From contig CM077676.1 in the NCBI GenBank assembly GCA_039707655.1, positions 80,523,395 to 80,587,394 on the forward strand: a DNA stretch of 64,000 bases, written 5' to 3'. The notes below the pieces were generated by a model, which was given only the letters and a program-made list of their open reading frames with translations, made no database searches and was not told the origin of the DNA. The position numbers and the translations under genes were made by a program. Positions 21,190 to 32,369 of this stretch are shown here, piece after piece. The number at the start of each line of letters is the position of its first letter. Within the stretch, counting starts at the first letter, position 1. The stretch is from Elymus sibiricus. Taxonomy: Eukaryota > Streptophyta > Magnoliopsida > Poales > Poaceae.

Positions 21190-21620
21190 TAGAGACATCT
21201 CATCAGCGTCGATCTGGTTGAGATGGCCAGCGCATAATGGGGATCGCCGCGGCACGTGCGCTGCTCGATTGCGACCCAGGAAGGCGGATTGATCTGCGCC
21301 GGGAGGTAATGGACGGCGTCGACCGTCGTCCAGCCGCAGTAGTCGAAGCCGCCGCCACCACTGTCGCCGCAGCTCCAGGGCGTGATCTGGAATGGGGTGG
21401 GAGGTACGGGCTGGTGGCCGTGGCGGTGGGAAATATGGGGAGGGGGCGACGCATATAGAGGAGAGAAGAGAGGGCATCGATGGATCGGGACAGGTAAGGC
21501 CTGTTCTGCGGCGGCGGCGGCGCCGACGTGGAGCGGGAGGAGGAAGATTGGTGGAGTGGTGGCGGCTAAGGGGACGGGAGGAGAGAATGGGGAATTAGGG
21601 TTAGGTGTGTGTGTGTGGAC
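21190..21620. other. GC-rich captured 5'-end-like region and GT microsatellite, unit 1
   Basis: About 400 bp of GC-rich sequence with open frames on both strands; overlapping frames and low-complexity Ala/Arg/Pro content argue against a real gene. It resembles the first exon and 5' leader of a grass gene. A short GT run at about 21606-21616 is two bases longer than in unit 2. Confidence 0.45.
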
Positions 21621-21799
21621 TGTGGAGTTAAATGGGCTAGCTCGAAATTTTGCCACCTTGGCGCGTTGGCCACTTAAAATTTTGCATCTCCGCGCCCTCT
21701 CAAACTTCAGGCGCGTCCTTTTCTTTCCAATTTCTATATATCGTTGAATGACTGACTGACAAGTGGGCCAGATAAGTGGGCACAGCCGACACATCAGCA

Positions 21800-22016
21800 G
21801 AAGCCATCCATGACGGTTCAGATGGCATATAAAGAAAGTAAAAAGGGAGGTAGCTGGTCGATACGTGACGGTTTCCATGACGATCCCTCAATGTCCGTCA
21901 TACAGGGGCTGCCATTTTGGGGGTCGTCCGCATCTTGCTGATCCATGACGGTTTCCCTGACAGTTTCCAAGAACGTCACCCGAAATCCGTCACGGATTAA
22001 CAGATTTCTTGTAGTG
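21800..22016. repeat. CACTA right subterminal repeat region, unit 1
   Basis: At least five TGACGG/CCGTCA copies lie in the last 210 bp, the mirror of the left end, finishing at TTCTTGTAGTG. Confidence 0.75.
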
Positions 22017-22710
22017 ATGGGGGGAATCTCTCCCGTATGCCGAATTCTCTTACAACAATAGTTACCAAGCTAGTCTGAAGATGGCACCATTTGAAGTTCT
22101 CTATGGACGAAAATGCCGAACCCCTCTGAATTGGTCAGAAACTGGGGAACGATCACTCGTCGGACCGGACATTATTCAACAAGCTGAAGAGCAAGTCCGC
22201 ATTATCCATGAAAAGTTGAAAATTGCTCAGTCTCGTCAGAAGAGCAATTATGACCGAAAACACCAGGTAATGGTCTACCAACCTGGCGAGCAAGCTTACC
22301 TTCGCGTCACTCCGATGAAAGGCACTCACCGTTTCGGAATCAAGGGCAAGTTAGCTCCTCGCTACATTGGTCCGTTCCGTATTCTCGCCCGTCGAGGAGA
22401 AGTGGCATATCAATTGGAATTGCCGCCGAACCTTTCTCAAGTGCATGATGTCTTTCATGTATCGCAACTCCGACGCTGCTTCAAGGATCCTATCCGAGCA
22501 GTAGATCATGAAGTGCTTGAATTGCGAGAAGATCTATCTTATCAAGAATATCCGATCCGCATTCTCGATCAAGCTGAGCGTCGAACCCGTCAGAAGTCGA
22601 TCAAGTTCCTTCAAGTTCAGTGGTCAAATCATTCTGAAGATGAAGCCACTTGGGAACGCGAGGATCGTCTTCGTGAAGAATACGCTGCTTTCTTTCAGCC
22701 TACCTCCTAA
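22017..22710 (+). pseudogene. Tekay-type integrase C-terminus and chromodomain, unit 1
   Basis: This is the continuation of the polyprotein after the CACTA insertion. It resumes with the integrase core (a YNNSY segment, then MAPFEVLYGRKCRT), followed by the GPFRIL and DVFHVSQLRRC segments of the integrase C-terminal domain. The last 55 residues or so form a chromodomain-like module (IRILDQAERR, then VQWSNHSEDEATWERE), which in chromoviruses directs insertion into marked chromatin. A stop follows at 22708-22710. The only in-frame ATG is at 22081, well inside the domain, so it is not a separate gene. Confidence 0.88.
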
Positions 22711-22745
22711 TTCTCGGGACGAGAATTTCTTTTAGAGGAGGAGAA
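22711..22745 (+). promoter_or_regulatory. Stem-loop and polypurine tract of the Tekay element, unit 1
   Basis: TTCTCGGGACGAGAA forms a small perfect stem just after the stop codon, followed by the purine run AGAGGAGGAGAA that directly precedes the LTR. A hairpin next to the polypurine tract is usual in this lineage. The unit 2 equivalent is at 48829-48863. Confidence 0.7.
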
Positions 22746-22746
22746 T

Positions 22747-23640
22747 TGTAACATCCCCATGTAATAGCTACAGTGATCACCTTTTTAAAAGTGCCAAGTC
22801 ATCATTATTAACTATGCTTGATCATCATTGCATCATATCTCATTTCAAATTCCAATTCAAATTTCAATTCAAATTGAAGTGAAAATTAGAAGTTGTTTAA
22901 ATTGAAAACTAAAATGTTCATTAAATAGCAAATAATTCATAACTAATTATGTTCAGGAAAACAACATCCACAAAATTCACTAAGTAACTCTATCAACCTA
23001 AAACAGTAGCAAACAACAACATTTAATACCATTTTAATTAATCGAAATCTTAAATGAAATCATATTTTATCCTAACCAATTTCTGGTGGTAGGTAATATT
23101 GCATTGTAATATTTGAACCAAGTCACACATTTTATAAAACTCATTTAGTGGCCGAACAATTTGCAAAACAGAAATAAATAAAGAAACAGAAAAAGAAAAA
23201 GAAAAGAGGAAAGAACTTACTGTGCACTTGGGCCGCAAGTGCACAGTGTAGCGCGGCCCAGCCCAGCCGGGTCGTCGTCCTCCTCGGCAGGTGTCGCCTG
23301 GCGCGCGCGCCCGAGCGCGGATGGCCTCGCTGTCGGCCATCCCGCGGCTCCCCGGTGCCGCTAAGGTCGCCCTCGCGCCTCTCTCGCCCTCCCGCAAACC
23401 CTAGCAACCCCAGAAACCCCCCTCGTCCCCTCCTGTGCTCGCGCACGAGCTCGCCCGAAACCTCCCGCGGTCGCCGTCGTCGATCCTGCGGCCACCGTCG
23501 CCTGCTCACCGCTCCACTGTGCCGGATCGACGCGCCGACCTTGAATCCTTCCTCTACATCGACTGGAGCGAGACGGGAGCCACCGAGCCGACCGCTACGA
23601 CCTCTTCTTCCTCTTCTGCATCGCCGCCGTTCGCCGTCGT
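22747..23640 (+). repeat. Tekay 3' LTR, left part, unit 1
   Basis: The LTR starts TGTAACATCCCC. It runs through an A/T-rich part and then a GC-rich part before being split at 23640 by the copia element. Overlapping open frames at 23050-23725 come from GC-rich LTR sequence on both strands and are not genes. Confidence 0.8.
23636..23640. repeat. Target duplication GTCGT of the copia element, left side, unit 1
   Basis: GTCGT immediately precedes the element and recurs at 32365-32369 after it. The 5-bp length is standard for copia integrase. Confidence 0.9.
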
Positions 23641-25382
23641 TGTTGGGAACGTTGCATGGAAAACAAAAAAATTTCTACGCACACGCAAGATCTATCCATG
23701 GAGATGCATAGCTACGAGAGGGTAAGTGTGTCTACGTACCCTCGTAGACCGTAAGCGGAAGCGTTAGAACAACGCGGTTGATGTCGTCGAACAACTTCAC
23801 GATCCAACCGACCGAGTACCGAACGTACGACACCTCCGCGTTCAGCACACGTTCAGCTTGGTGACGTCCTCGACTTCTTGATACAACAAGACGGCGAGCT
23901 AGTGGATGAGTTCCGACAGCACGACGGCGTGGTGACGATGATGGTAATGATATCTCCGCAGGGCTTCGCCCAAGCACTGCGAAAATATGACCGAGGGACG
24001 GAACTGTGGAGGGGGGCGCCGCACACGGCTAAGACAATGTTGTGTCTCCTTTGGGGCGCCCCCTCTCCTCTATTTATATATGTGTAGGGGCTTGGAGTAG
24101 AAGGAATAGTGCCACGTGAACAGTAACCGTGAATAGTACACACGTGGACTTGGACTCCAAAGTCCAATCCTATTCCTACTAGGACTCTCCCTTTTTCCTT
24201 CCCTAGCTGCGTGGGCTTTTGAGGACTTGGTGCACCTGGCCCAATAAGGCCAGGGCGCCTCCCCTTAGCCCATGCCAGCCCTTGGGACGTGGTGGACCCA
24301 CTTGTGGACTTCCGTACCCCTCCGGAATCCTCCGGAACCTTCTGGAAGCTTCCCGGTACAATACCGAAAAAAACTGCATCTTTTTCCGGAACCCAAACTA
24401 TGACTTCCCATATATAAATCTTTACCTCTCGACCATTCCGAGACTCCTCGTGACGTCCGGGATCTCATCCGGGACTCCGAACAATATTCGGTTACCAATT
24501 CACATAACTCATATAACACTATATCGTCAACGAACGTTAAGCGTGCGGACCCTACGGGTTCGGGAATGATGTAGACATGACCGAGACGCCTCTCCGGTCA
24601 ATAACCAATAGCGGAACCTGGATGCCCATATTGGTTCCTACATATTCCACGAAGATCTTATCGGTCGAACCGCAATGACAACATACGTAATTCCCTTTGT
24701 CCGTCGGTATGTTACTTGCCCGAGATTCGATCGTCGGTATCTCCATACCTAGTTCAATCTTGTTACCGGCAAGTCTCTTTACTCGTTCCGTAATACATCA
24801 TCCCGTAACTAACTCCTTAGTCACTTTGCTTGCAAGCTTCTTATGATGTGCATTACCGAGAGGGCCCAGAGATACCTCTCCGAAACACGGAGTGACAAAT
24901 CCCAGTCTCGATCCATGCCAACTCAACGGACACCTTTGGAGATACCTGTAGAGCATCTTTATGATCACCCAGTTACATTGTGACGTTTGATAGCACACAA
25001 GGTATTCCTCCGGTATCCGGGAGTTGCATGATCTCATGGTCTGAGGAACATGTATTTGACATTCAAGAAAGCAGTAGCAATAAACAGAACGATCATATGC
25101 TAAGCTAACGGATGGGTCTTGTCCGTCACATCATTCTCCTAATGATGTGATCCCGTTATCAAATGACAACTCATGTCTATGGTTAGGAAACCTTAACCAT
25201 CTTTGATCAACGAGCTAGTCTAGTAGAGGCTCACTAGGGACACAGTATTTGTTTATGTATTCACACATGTATTTAAGTTTCCGGTCAATACAATTCTAGC
25301 ATGAATAATAAACCTTTATCATGAACAAGGAAATATAAAATAATAACAACTTTATTATTGCCCCCAGGGCATATTTTCATCA
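23641..25382 (-). repeat. Copia 3' LTR, unit 1 (1,742 bp)
   Basis: Same length as the 5' LTR at 30623-32364, with about 38 substitutions between them by eye (about 2.2%). A TATA-like sequence in minus sense, TATATAAATA, lies at 24071-24080. Small ORFs inside are shared by all copies of this LTR and are not genes. Confidence 0.92.
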
Positions 25383-25415
25383 GTCTCCCACTTGCACTAG
25401 AGTCAATAATCTAGA
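25383..25415 (-). promoter_or_regulatory. Copia polypurine tract region, unit 1
   Basis: In minus sense the sequence just upstream of the 3' LTR reads CTAGTGCAAGTGGGAGAC, the typical BARE-1/Angela polypurine tract, abutting TGATGAAAATATGCCC. Confidence 0.75.
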
Positions 25416-28400
25416 TTACATAGTAATGAATCTAACACCCATGGAGTCTTGGTGCTGATCATGTTTTGCTCGTGGAAGAGGCTTAGTCAACGGGTCTGCC
25501 ACATTCAGATCCGTGTTTACTTTGCAAATTTCTATGTCTCCATCCTTGACATATTCATGAATGGAGTTGAAGCGTCTCTTGATGTGTTTGGTCTTCTTGT
25601 GAAACCTGGGCTCCTTGGCTATGGCAATTGCTCCAGTGTTGTCACAAAAGATTGTCATTGGACCCGATGCACTAGGTATTACACCTAGATCGGATATGAA
25701 CTCCTTCATGTGCTGCTTCCGAAGCAGCTATGTATTCCGCTTCACACGTAGATCCCGCTACGACGCTCTGCTTGGAACTGCACCAACTGACAGCTCCACC
25801 ATTTAATATAAATACGTATCCGGTTTGTGACTTAGAGTCATCCGGATCAGTGTCGAAGCTTGCATCGGCGTAACCCTTTACGACGAGCTCTTCATCACCT
25901 CCATAAACGAGAAACATGTCCTTGGTCCTTTTCAGGTACTTCAGGATATTCTTGACCGCTGTCCAGTGATCCACTCCTGGATTACTCTGGTACCTCCCTG
26001 CCAAACTTATGGCAAGGCACACATCAGGTCTGGTACACAGCATGGCATACATAATAGAACCTATGGCTGAGGCATAGGGAATGACTTTCATTTTCTCTAT
26101 ATCTTCTGCCGTGGTCGGGCATTGAGTTTGACTCAACTTCACACCTTGCAAGACAGGCAAGAACCCTTTCTTTGACTGGCCCATTTTGAACTTCTTCAAA
26201 ACTTTGTCAAGGTATGTGCTTTGTGAAAGTCCTATCAAGCGTCTTGATCTATCCCTATAGATCTTGATGCCCAATATGTAAGCAGCTTTACCGAGGTCTT
26301 TCATTGAAAAATTCTTATTCAAGTATCCCTTTATGCCATCCAGAAATTCTATATCATTTCCAATCAACAATATGTCATCCACATATAATATTAGAAATGC
26401 TATAGAGCTCCCACTCACTTTCTTGTAAATACAGGCTTCACCGTAAGTCTGTACAAAACCATATGCTTTGATCACCTCATCAAAGCGTATATTCCAACTC
26501 CGAGATGCTTGCACCAGTCCATAGATGGATCGCTAGAGCTTGCACACTTTGTTAGCACCCTTAGGATCGACAAAACCTTCTGGTTGCATCATATACAACT
26601 CTTCTTTGAGAAAACCATTAAGGAATGCAGTTTTGACATCCATTTGCCAGATTTCATAATCATAAAATGCGGCAATTGCTAACATGATTCGGACAGACTT
26701 AAGCATCGCTACGGGTGAGAAAGTCTCATCGTAGTCAACCCCTTGAACTTGTCGAAAACCTTTCGTGACAAGTCAAGCTTTGTAGACAGTGATATTACCA
26801 TCAGCATCCGTCTTCCTCTTAAAAATCCATTTATTCTCAATGGCTTGCCGATCATCGGGCAAGTCCACCAAAGTCCATACTTTGTTCTCATACATGGATC
26901 CTATCTCGGATTTCATGGCCTCAAGCCATTTGTCGGAATCCGGGCTTAGCATAGCTTCTTCATAGTTCGTAGGTTCGCCGTTGTCTAACAACATAACTTC
27001 CAGAACAGGATTACCGTACCACTCTGGTGCGGAACGTACTCTGGTCGACCTACGAAGTTTAGTAGTAACTTGATCTGAAGTTTCATGATCTTTATCATTA
27101 TCTTCCTCTCTTATTGGTGTAGGCATCACGGGAACGGTTTTCTCTGATGAGCTACTTTCCAATTCGAGAGAAGGTACAATTACCTCATCAAGTTCTACTT
27201 TCCTCCCACTCACTTCTTTCGAGAGAAACTCCTTCTCTAGAAAGGACCCATTCTTGGCAACAAAGACCTTGCCTTCGGATCTGTGGTAGAAGGTGTACCC
27301 AATTGTTTCTTTAGGGTATCCTATGAAGACGCACTTCTCCGCTTTGGGTTTGAGCTTATCAGGTTGAAGCTTTTTCACATAAGCATCACATCCCCAAACT
27401 TTAAGAAACGACAGCTTAGGTTTCTTGCCAAACCATAGTTCATACGGTGTCGTCTCAACGGATTTAGACAGTGCCCTATTTAACGTGAATGCAGCTGTCT
27501 CTAATGCATAACCCCAAAACGATAGTGGCAAATCGGTAAGAGACATCATAGAACGCACCATATCCAATAAAGTACGGTTACGATGTTCGGACACACCATT
27601 ACGCTGTGGTGTTCCAGGTGGCGTGAGTTGTGAAACAATTCCACATTTTCTTAAATGAAGGCCAAACTCGTAACTCATATATTCGCCTCCGCGATCAGAT
27701 CGTAGAAACTTTATTTTCTTGTTACGATGATGCTCTACTTCACTCTGAAATTCTTTGAACTTTTCAAATGTTTCAGACTTGTGTTTCATCAAGTAGATAT
27801 ACCCATATCTACTCAAATCATCTGTGAAGGTTAGAAAATAACGATACCCGCCGCGTGCTTCAACATTCATCGGACCGCATACATCGATATGTATTATTTC
27901 CAATAAATCAGTAGCTCGCTCCATTGTTCCGGAGAACGGAGTTTTAGTCATCTTGCCCATGAGGCATGGTTCGCAAGTATCAAATGATTCATAATCAAGA
28001 GCTTCCAAAAGTCCATCCGCATGGAGTTTCTTCATGCGCTTTACACCAATATGACCTAAACGGCAGTGCCACAAGTATGTTGCACTATCATTATCAACTT
28101 TGCATCTTTTGGCATCAATATTATGAATATGTGTATCACTACGATCGAGATTCAACAAGAATAGACCATTCACAAAAGGTGCGTGACCATAAAAGATGTT
28201 ACTCATATAAATAGAACAACCGTTATTCTCTGACTTAAATGAATAACCGTCTCGCAATAAACAAGATCCAGATATAATGTTCATGCTCAACGCTGGCACC
28301 AAATAACAATTATTGAGGTCTAAAACTAATCCCGAAGGTAGATGTAGAGGTAGCGTGCCGACGGCGATCACATCAACCTTGGAACCATTCCCGACGCGCA

Positions 28401-29385
28401 TCGTCACCTCGTCCTTAGCCAATCTTCGCTTATTCCGTAGCTCCTATTTCGAGTTACAAATATGAGCAACCGAACCAGTATCAAATACCCAGGCGCTACT
28501 GCGAGCATTAGTATGGAACACATCAATAACATGTATATCAAATATACCTTTGCTCACTTTGCCATCCTTCTTATCCGCCAAATACTTGGGGCAGTTCCGC
28601 TTCCAGTGACCAGTCCCTTTGCAGTAGAAGCACTCAGTTTCAGGCCTGGGTCCAGCTTTGGGTTTCTTCGTGGGAGCGGCAACTTGCTTGCCGTTCTTCT
28701 TGAAGTTCCCCTTCTTTCCCTTGCCCTTTTTCTTGAAACTAGTGGTTTTGTTAACCATCAACACTTGATGCTCCTTCTTGATTTCTACCTCCGCTGATTT
28801 CAGCATCGCGAAGAGCTCGGGAATTGTCTTCTCCATCCCTTGCATATTATAGTTCATCACGAAGCCTTTATAGCTTGGTGGCAGTGACTGAAGAACTCTG
28901 TCAATAACACTCTCAACCGGAAGATCAATTCCCAGCTGAGTCAAGTGGTTGTGGTACCCAGACATTCTGAGTATGTGTTCACTGACAGAACTGTTCTCCT
29001 CCATCTTACAGCTAAAGAACTTGTTGGAGACTTCATATCTCTCAACCCGGGCATTAGCTTGAAATATCAATTTCAGCTCTTGGAACATCTCATATGCTCC
29101 GTGGCGTTCAAAACACTTTTGCAATCCTGGTTCTAAGCCGTAGAGCATGGCACACTGAACTATCGAGTAGTCATCAGATCGAACCTGCCAGGCGTTCACA
29201 ACGTCTGCAGCAGCTCCTGCAGCAGGTCCATCACCTAGCGGTGCATCAAGTACATAATTCTTCTGTGCAGCAATGAGGACAATCCTCAAGTTACGGACCC
29301 AGTCCGTGTAGTTGCTACCATCATCTTTCAACTTAGCTTTCTCTAGGAACGCATTAAAATTCAACGGAACAGTAGCACGGGCCAT
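25416..29385 (-). pseudogene. Copia gag-pol polyprotein, broken by three stops and a frameshift, unit 1
   Basis: Read from 29385 downward, gag is 28444-29385: residues 1-250 capsid-like, CCHC zinc knuckle at 252-265, then protease DTGS at 302-305 and a TAG stop 9 residues later. The same frame continues at 28422-26773: integrase zinc ligands H119, H124, C150, C153 and catalytic D180, D243, E279 (35 residues between the last two, as expected), all intact. A TGA stop at 26773-26775 falls where reverse transcriptase begins, and a TAG at 26533-26535 interrupts it again. Residues 26514-25672 carry YVDD and the start of RNase H (GYADASFD, GYVFILNG, CEAEYIAASEAA); a frameshift near 25705 moves the last 97 residues (25416-25709) to another frame. 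Two stops fit C-to-T changes in glutamine codons and one in an arginine CGA codon. All four lesions are also in unit 2. Confidence 0.92.
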
Positions 29386-30622
29386 TTATCTACAACATAG
29401 ATATGCAAAGAAACCATCAAGACTAAGTTCATGATAAATTAAGTTCAATTAATCAAATTACTAATGAACTCCCACTTAAATTAACATCCCTCAAGTTAAC
29501 TAAGTGATACATGATCCAAATCAACTAGCCCATGTCCGATCATCACGTGAGATGGGATAGTCATCAATGGTGACCATCTCCATGTTGATCATATCAACTA
29601 TATGACTCATGTTCGACCTTTCGGTCTCCAGTGTTCCGAGACCATGTCTGTACATGCTAGGCTCGTCAAGTTTAACCCAAGTATTCTGCTTGTGTAAAAC
29701 TGGCTTACACCCGTTGTATGTGAACGTAGAATCTATCACACCCGATCATCACGAGGTGCTTCAAAACGATGAACTTTAGCAACGGTGCATACTCGGGGAG
29801 AACACTTTTATCTTGAAATTTAGTGAAGGGATCATCTTATAATGCTACCGTCGTTCTAAGCAAAATAAGATGCATAAAGGATAAACATCACATGCAATCA
29901 AAATATGTGACATGATATGGCCATCATCTTGTGCTTTTGATCTCCATCTCCAAAGCATCGTCATGATCTCCATCGTCACCGGCTCGACACCTTGATCTCC
30001 ATCGTTGCGTCGTGATCGTCTCGCCAACTATTGCTTCTACAACTATTGCTAACGCATAGCGATAAAGTAAAGCAATTACATGGCGCTTGCATTTCATAAA
30101 ATAAAGAGACAACCATAAGGCTCCTGCCGGTTGCCGATAAATTACAAAACATGATCATCTCATACAATAACGTATATCACATCATGTCTTGACCATATCA
30201 CATCACAGCATACCCTGCAAAAACAAGTTAGACGTCCTCTACTTTGTTGTTGCAAGTTTTACGTGGCTGCTACGGGCTTCTAGCAAGAACCGTTCTTACC
30301 TACGGTACAAAACCACAACGGTGATTTATCAAGTTTGCTGTTTTAACCTTCAACAAGGACCGGCCACAGTCAAATTCGATTCAACTAAAGTAGGAGAAAC
30401 AGACACCCGCCAGCCACCTTTATGCAAAACAAGTTGCATGTCTGTCGGTGGAACCGGTCTCATGTACGTGCACATGTAAGGTTGGTCCGGGCCGCTTCAT
30501 CTTACAATACCGCCGAATCAAAATAAGACGTTGGTGGTAAGCAGTATGACGATCACCGCCCACAACTCTTTGTGTTCTACTCATGCATATCATCTACGCA
30601 TAGACCTGGCTCATGATGCCAC
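29386..30622 (-). other. Copia untranslated leader and primer-site region, unit 1
   Basis: About 1.2 kb between the 5' LTR and gag, with no credible ORF. Next to the LTR the minus-strand sequence reads TGGCATCATGAGCCAGG, a diverged form of the TGGTATCAGAGC primer site complementary to initiator tRNA-Met. Long leaders are usual in BARE-1/Angela elements. Confidence 0.75.
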
Positions 30623-32364
30623 TGTTGGGAACATCGCATGGAAACCAATTTTTTTTCTATGCACACGCAAGATCTATCCATGGAGATGCATAGCTACGAG
30701 AGGGGAAGTGTGTCTACGTACCCTCGTAGACCGTAAGCGGAAGCGTTAGAACAACGCGGTTGATGTCGTCGAACAACTTCACGATCCAACCGACCGAGTA
30801 CCGAACGTACGGCACCTCCGCGTTCAGCACACGTTCAGCTCGGTGACGTCCTCGACTTCTTGATCCAGCAAGACGGCGAGGTAGTGGATGAGTTCCGGCA
30901 GCACAACGGCGTGGTGACGATGATGGTAATGCTATCTCCGCAGGGCTTCGCCCAAGCACTGCGAAAATATGACTGAGGGACGGAACTGTGGAGGGGGGCG
31001 CCGCACACGGCTAAGACAATGTTGTGTCTCCTTTGGGCCGCCCCCTCTCCTCTATTTATATATGTGTAGGGGCTTGGAGTAGAAGGAATAGTGCCACGTG
31101 AACAGTAACCATGAATAGTACACACGTGGACTTGGACTCCAAAGTCCAATCCTATTCCTACTAGGACTCTCCCTTTTTCCTTCCCTAGCTGCGTGAGCTT
31201 TTGAGGACTTGGTGCGCCTGGCCCAATAAGGCCAGGGCGCCTCCCCTTAGCCCATGCCAGCCCTTGGGACGTGGTGGACCCACTTGTGGACTTCCGGACC
31301 CCTCCGGAATCCTCCGGAACCTTCTGGAAGCTTCCCGGTACAATACCGAAAAAAACTGCACCTTTTTCCGGAACCCAAAATATGACTTCCCATATATAAA
31401 TCTTTACCTCTCGACCATTCCGAGACTCCTCGTGACGTCCGGGATCTCATACGGGACTCCGAACAATATTCGGTTACCAATTCACATAACTCATATAACA
31501 CTATATCGTCAACGAACGTTAAGCGTGCGGACCCTACGGGTTCGGGAACGATGTAGACATGACCGAGACGCCTCTCCGGTCAATAACCAATAGCGGAACC
31601 TGGATGCCCATATTGGTTCCTACATATTCCACGAAGATCTTATCGGTCGAACCGCAATGACAACATACGTAATTCCCTTTGTCCGTCGGTATGTTACTTG
31701 CCCGAGATTCGATCATCGGTATCTCCATACCTAGTTCAATCTAGTTACCGGCAAGTCTCTTTACTCGTTCCGTAATACATCATCCCGTAACTAAGTCCTT
31801 AGTCACTTTGCTTGCAAGCTTCTTATGATGTGCATTACCGAGAGGGCCCAGAGATACCTCTCCGAAACACGGAGTGACAAATCCCAGTCTCGATCCATGC
31901 CAACTCAACGGACACCTTTGGAGATACCTGTAGAGCATCTTTATGATCACCCAGTTACGTTGTGACGTTTGATAGCACACAAGGTATTCCTCCGGTATCC
32001 GGGAGTTGCATGATCTCATGGTCTGAGGAACATGTATTTGACATTCAAGAAAGCAGTAGCAATAAACAGAACGATCATATGCTAAGCTAACGGATGGGTC
32101 TTGTCCATCACATCATTCTCCTAATGATGTGATCCCGTTATCAAATGACAACTCATGTCTATGGTTAGGAAACCTTAACCATCTTTGATCAACGAGCTAG
32201 TCTAGTAGAGGCTCACTAGGGACACGGTATTTGTGTATGTATTCACACATGTATTTAAGTTTCCGGTCAATACAATTCTAGCATGAATAATAAACCTTTA
32301 TCATGAACAAGGAAATATAAAATAATAACAACTTTATTATTGCCTCTAGGGCATATTTCCATCA
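30623..32364 (-). repeat. Copia 5' LTR, unit 1 (1,742 bp)
   Basis: Bounded by TG...CA in minus sense. It starts next to GTCGT at 32365-32369 and ends at the primer-site region. It is less A-rich at its end than the 3' LTR. Confidence 0.92.
31053..31062 (-). promoter_or_regulatory. Putative TATA box of the copia 5' LTR, unit 1
   Basis: TATATAAATA in minus sense, followed by GAGGAGAGG. It is conserved in all four copia LTRs of the window. In BARE-1 the LTR promoter is TATA-driven; the start site here is not known. Confidence 0.55.
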
Positions 32365-32369
32365 GTCGT
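32365..32369. repeat. Target duplication GTCGT of the copia element, right side, unit 1
   Basis: Direct copy of 23636-23640, immediately after the LTR end CCATCA. Confidence 0.9.

Larger units (their letters stand above)
16291..22016. mobile_element. Non-autonomous CACTA transposon with captured gene fragments, unit 1 (5,726 bp)
   Basis: The ends are inverted repeats CACTACAAGAA and TTCTTGTAGTG, flanked by a 3-bp target duplication ATG (16288-16290 and 22017-22019). Both are hallmarks of the CACTA superfamily. Subterminal regions carry many copies of TGACGG/CCGTCA in both directions. No transposase motif is seen, so it must have moved with enzymes from another copy. The interior holds exon-like fragments on the minus strand, including part of a glutaredoxin gene. 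It is inserted in the Tekay integrase, and its removal with one target copy would leave that frame in phase. Confidence 0.93.
23641..32364 (-). mobile_element. BARE-1/Angela-type copia retrotransposon, full length, unit 1 (8,724 bp)
   Basis: A structurally complete minus-strand element: 5' LTR 30623-32364, primer-site region next to it, leader, gag-pol 25416-29385, polypurine tract near 25385, 3' LTR 23641-25382, with target duplication GTCGT on both sides. The LTR begins TGATG(G/A)AAATATGCCC and ends GTTCCCAACA in the element's own sense, which is the BARE-1/Angela signature. Domain order is copia: gag, protease, integrase, reverse transcriptase, RNase H. The single frame is broken by three stops and a frameshift, so it is not autonomous. 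Confidence 0.93.

Noticed and set aside
21606..21616. GT microsatellite differing in length between units
   Set aside because: Expected slippage in a short dinucleotide run; useful as a marker but not remarkable.
21189..21878. 229-residue minus-strand ORF in the CACTA element
   Set aside because: In unit 2 a two-base change in the GT run breaks it into two frames, and it runs from the subterminal repeats into the captured region. It is a chance frame, although part of it may be a captured 5' end.
23050..23725. Overlapping GC-rich ORFs of 96-122 residues on both strands (also 49168-49843)
   Set aside because: They lie inside the Tekay LTR, run across the copia insertion point, overlap in several frames and show only low-complexity Arg/Pro/Ala content.
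24219..24569. 116-residue ORF in the copia LTR (also 31201, 50337 and 57318)
   Set aside because: Antisense to the element, without a domain, and conserved only through LTR identity.
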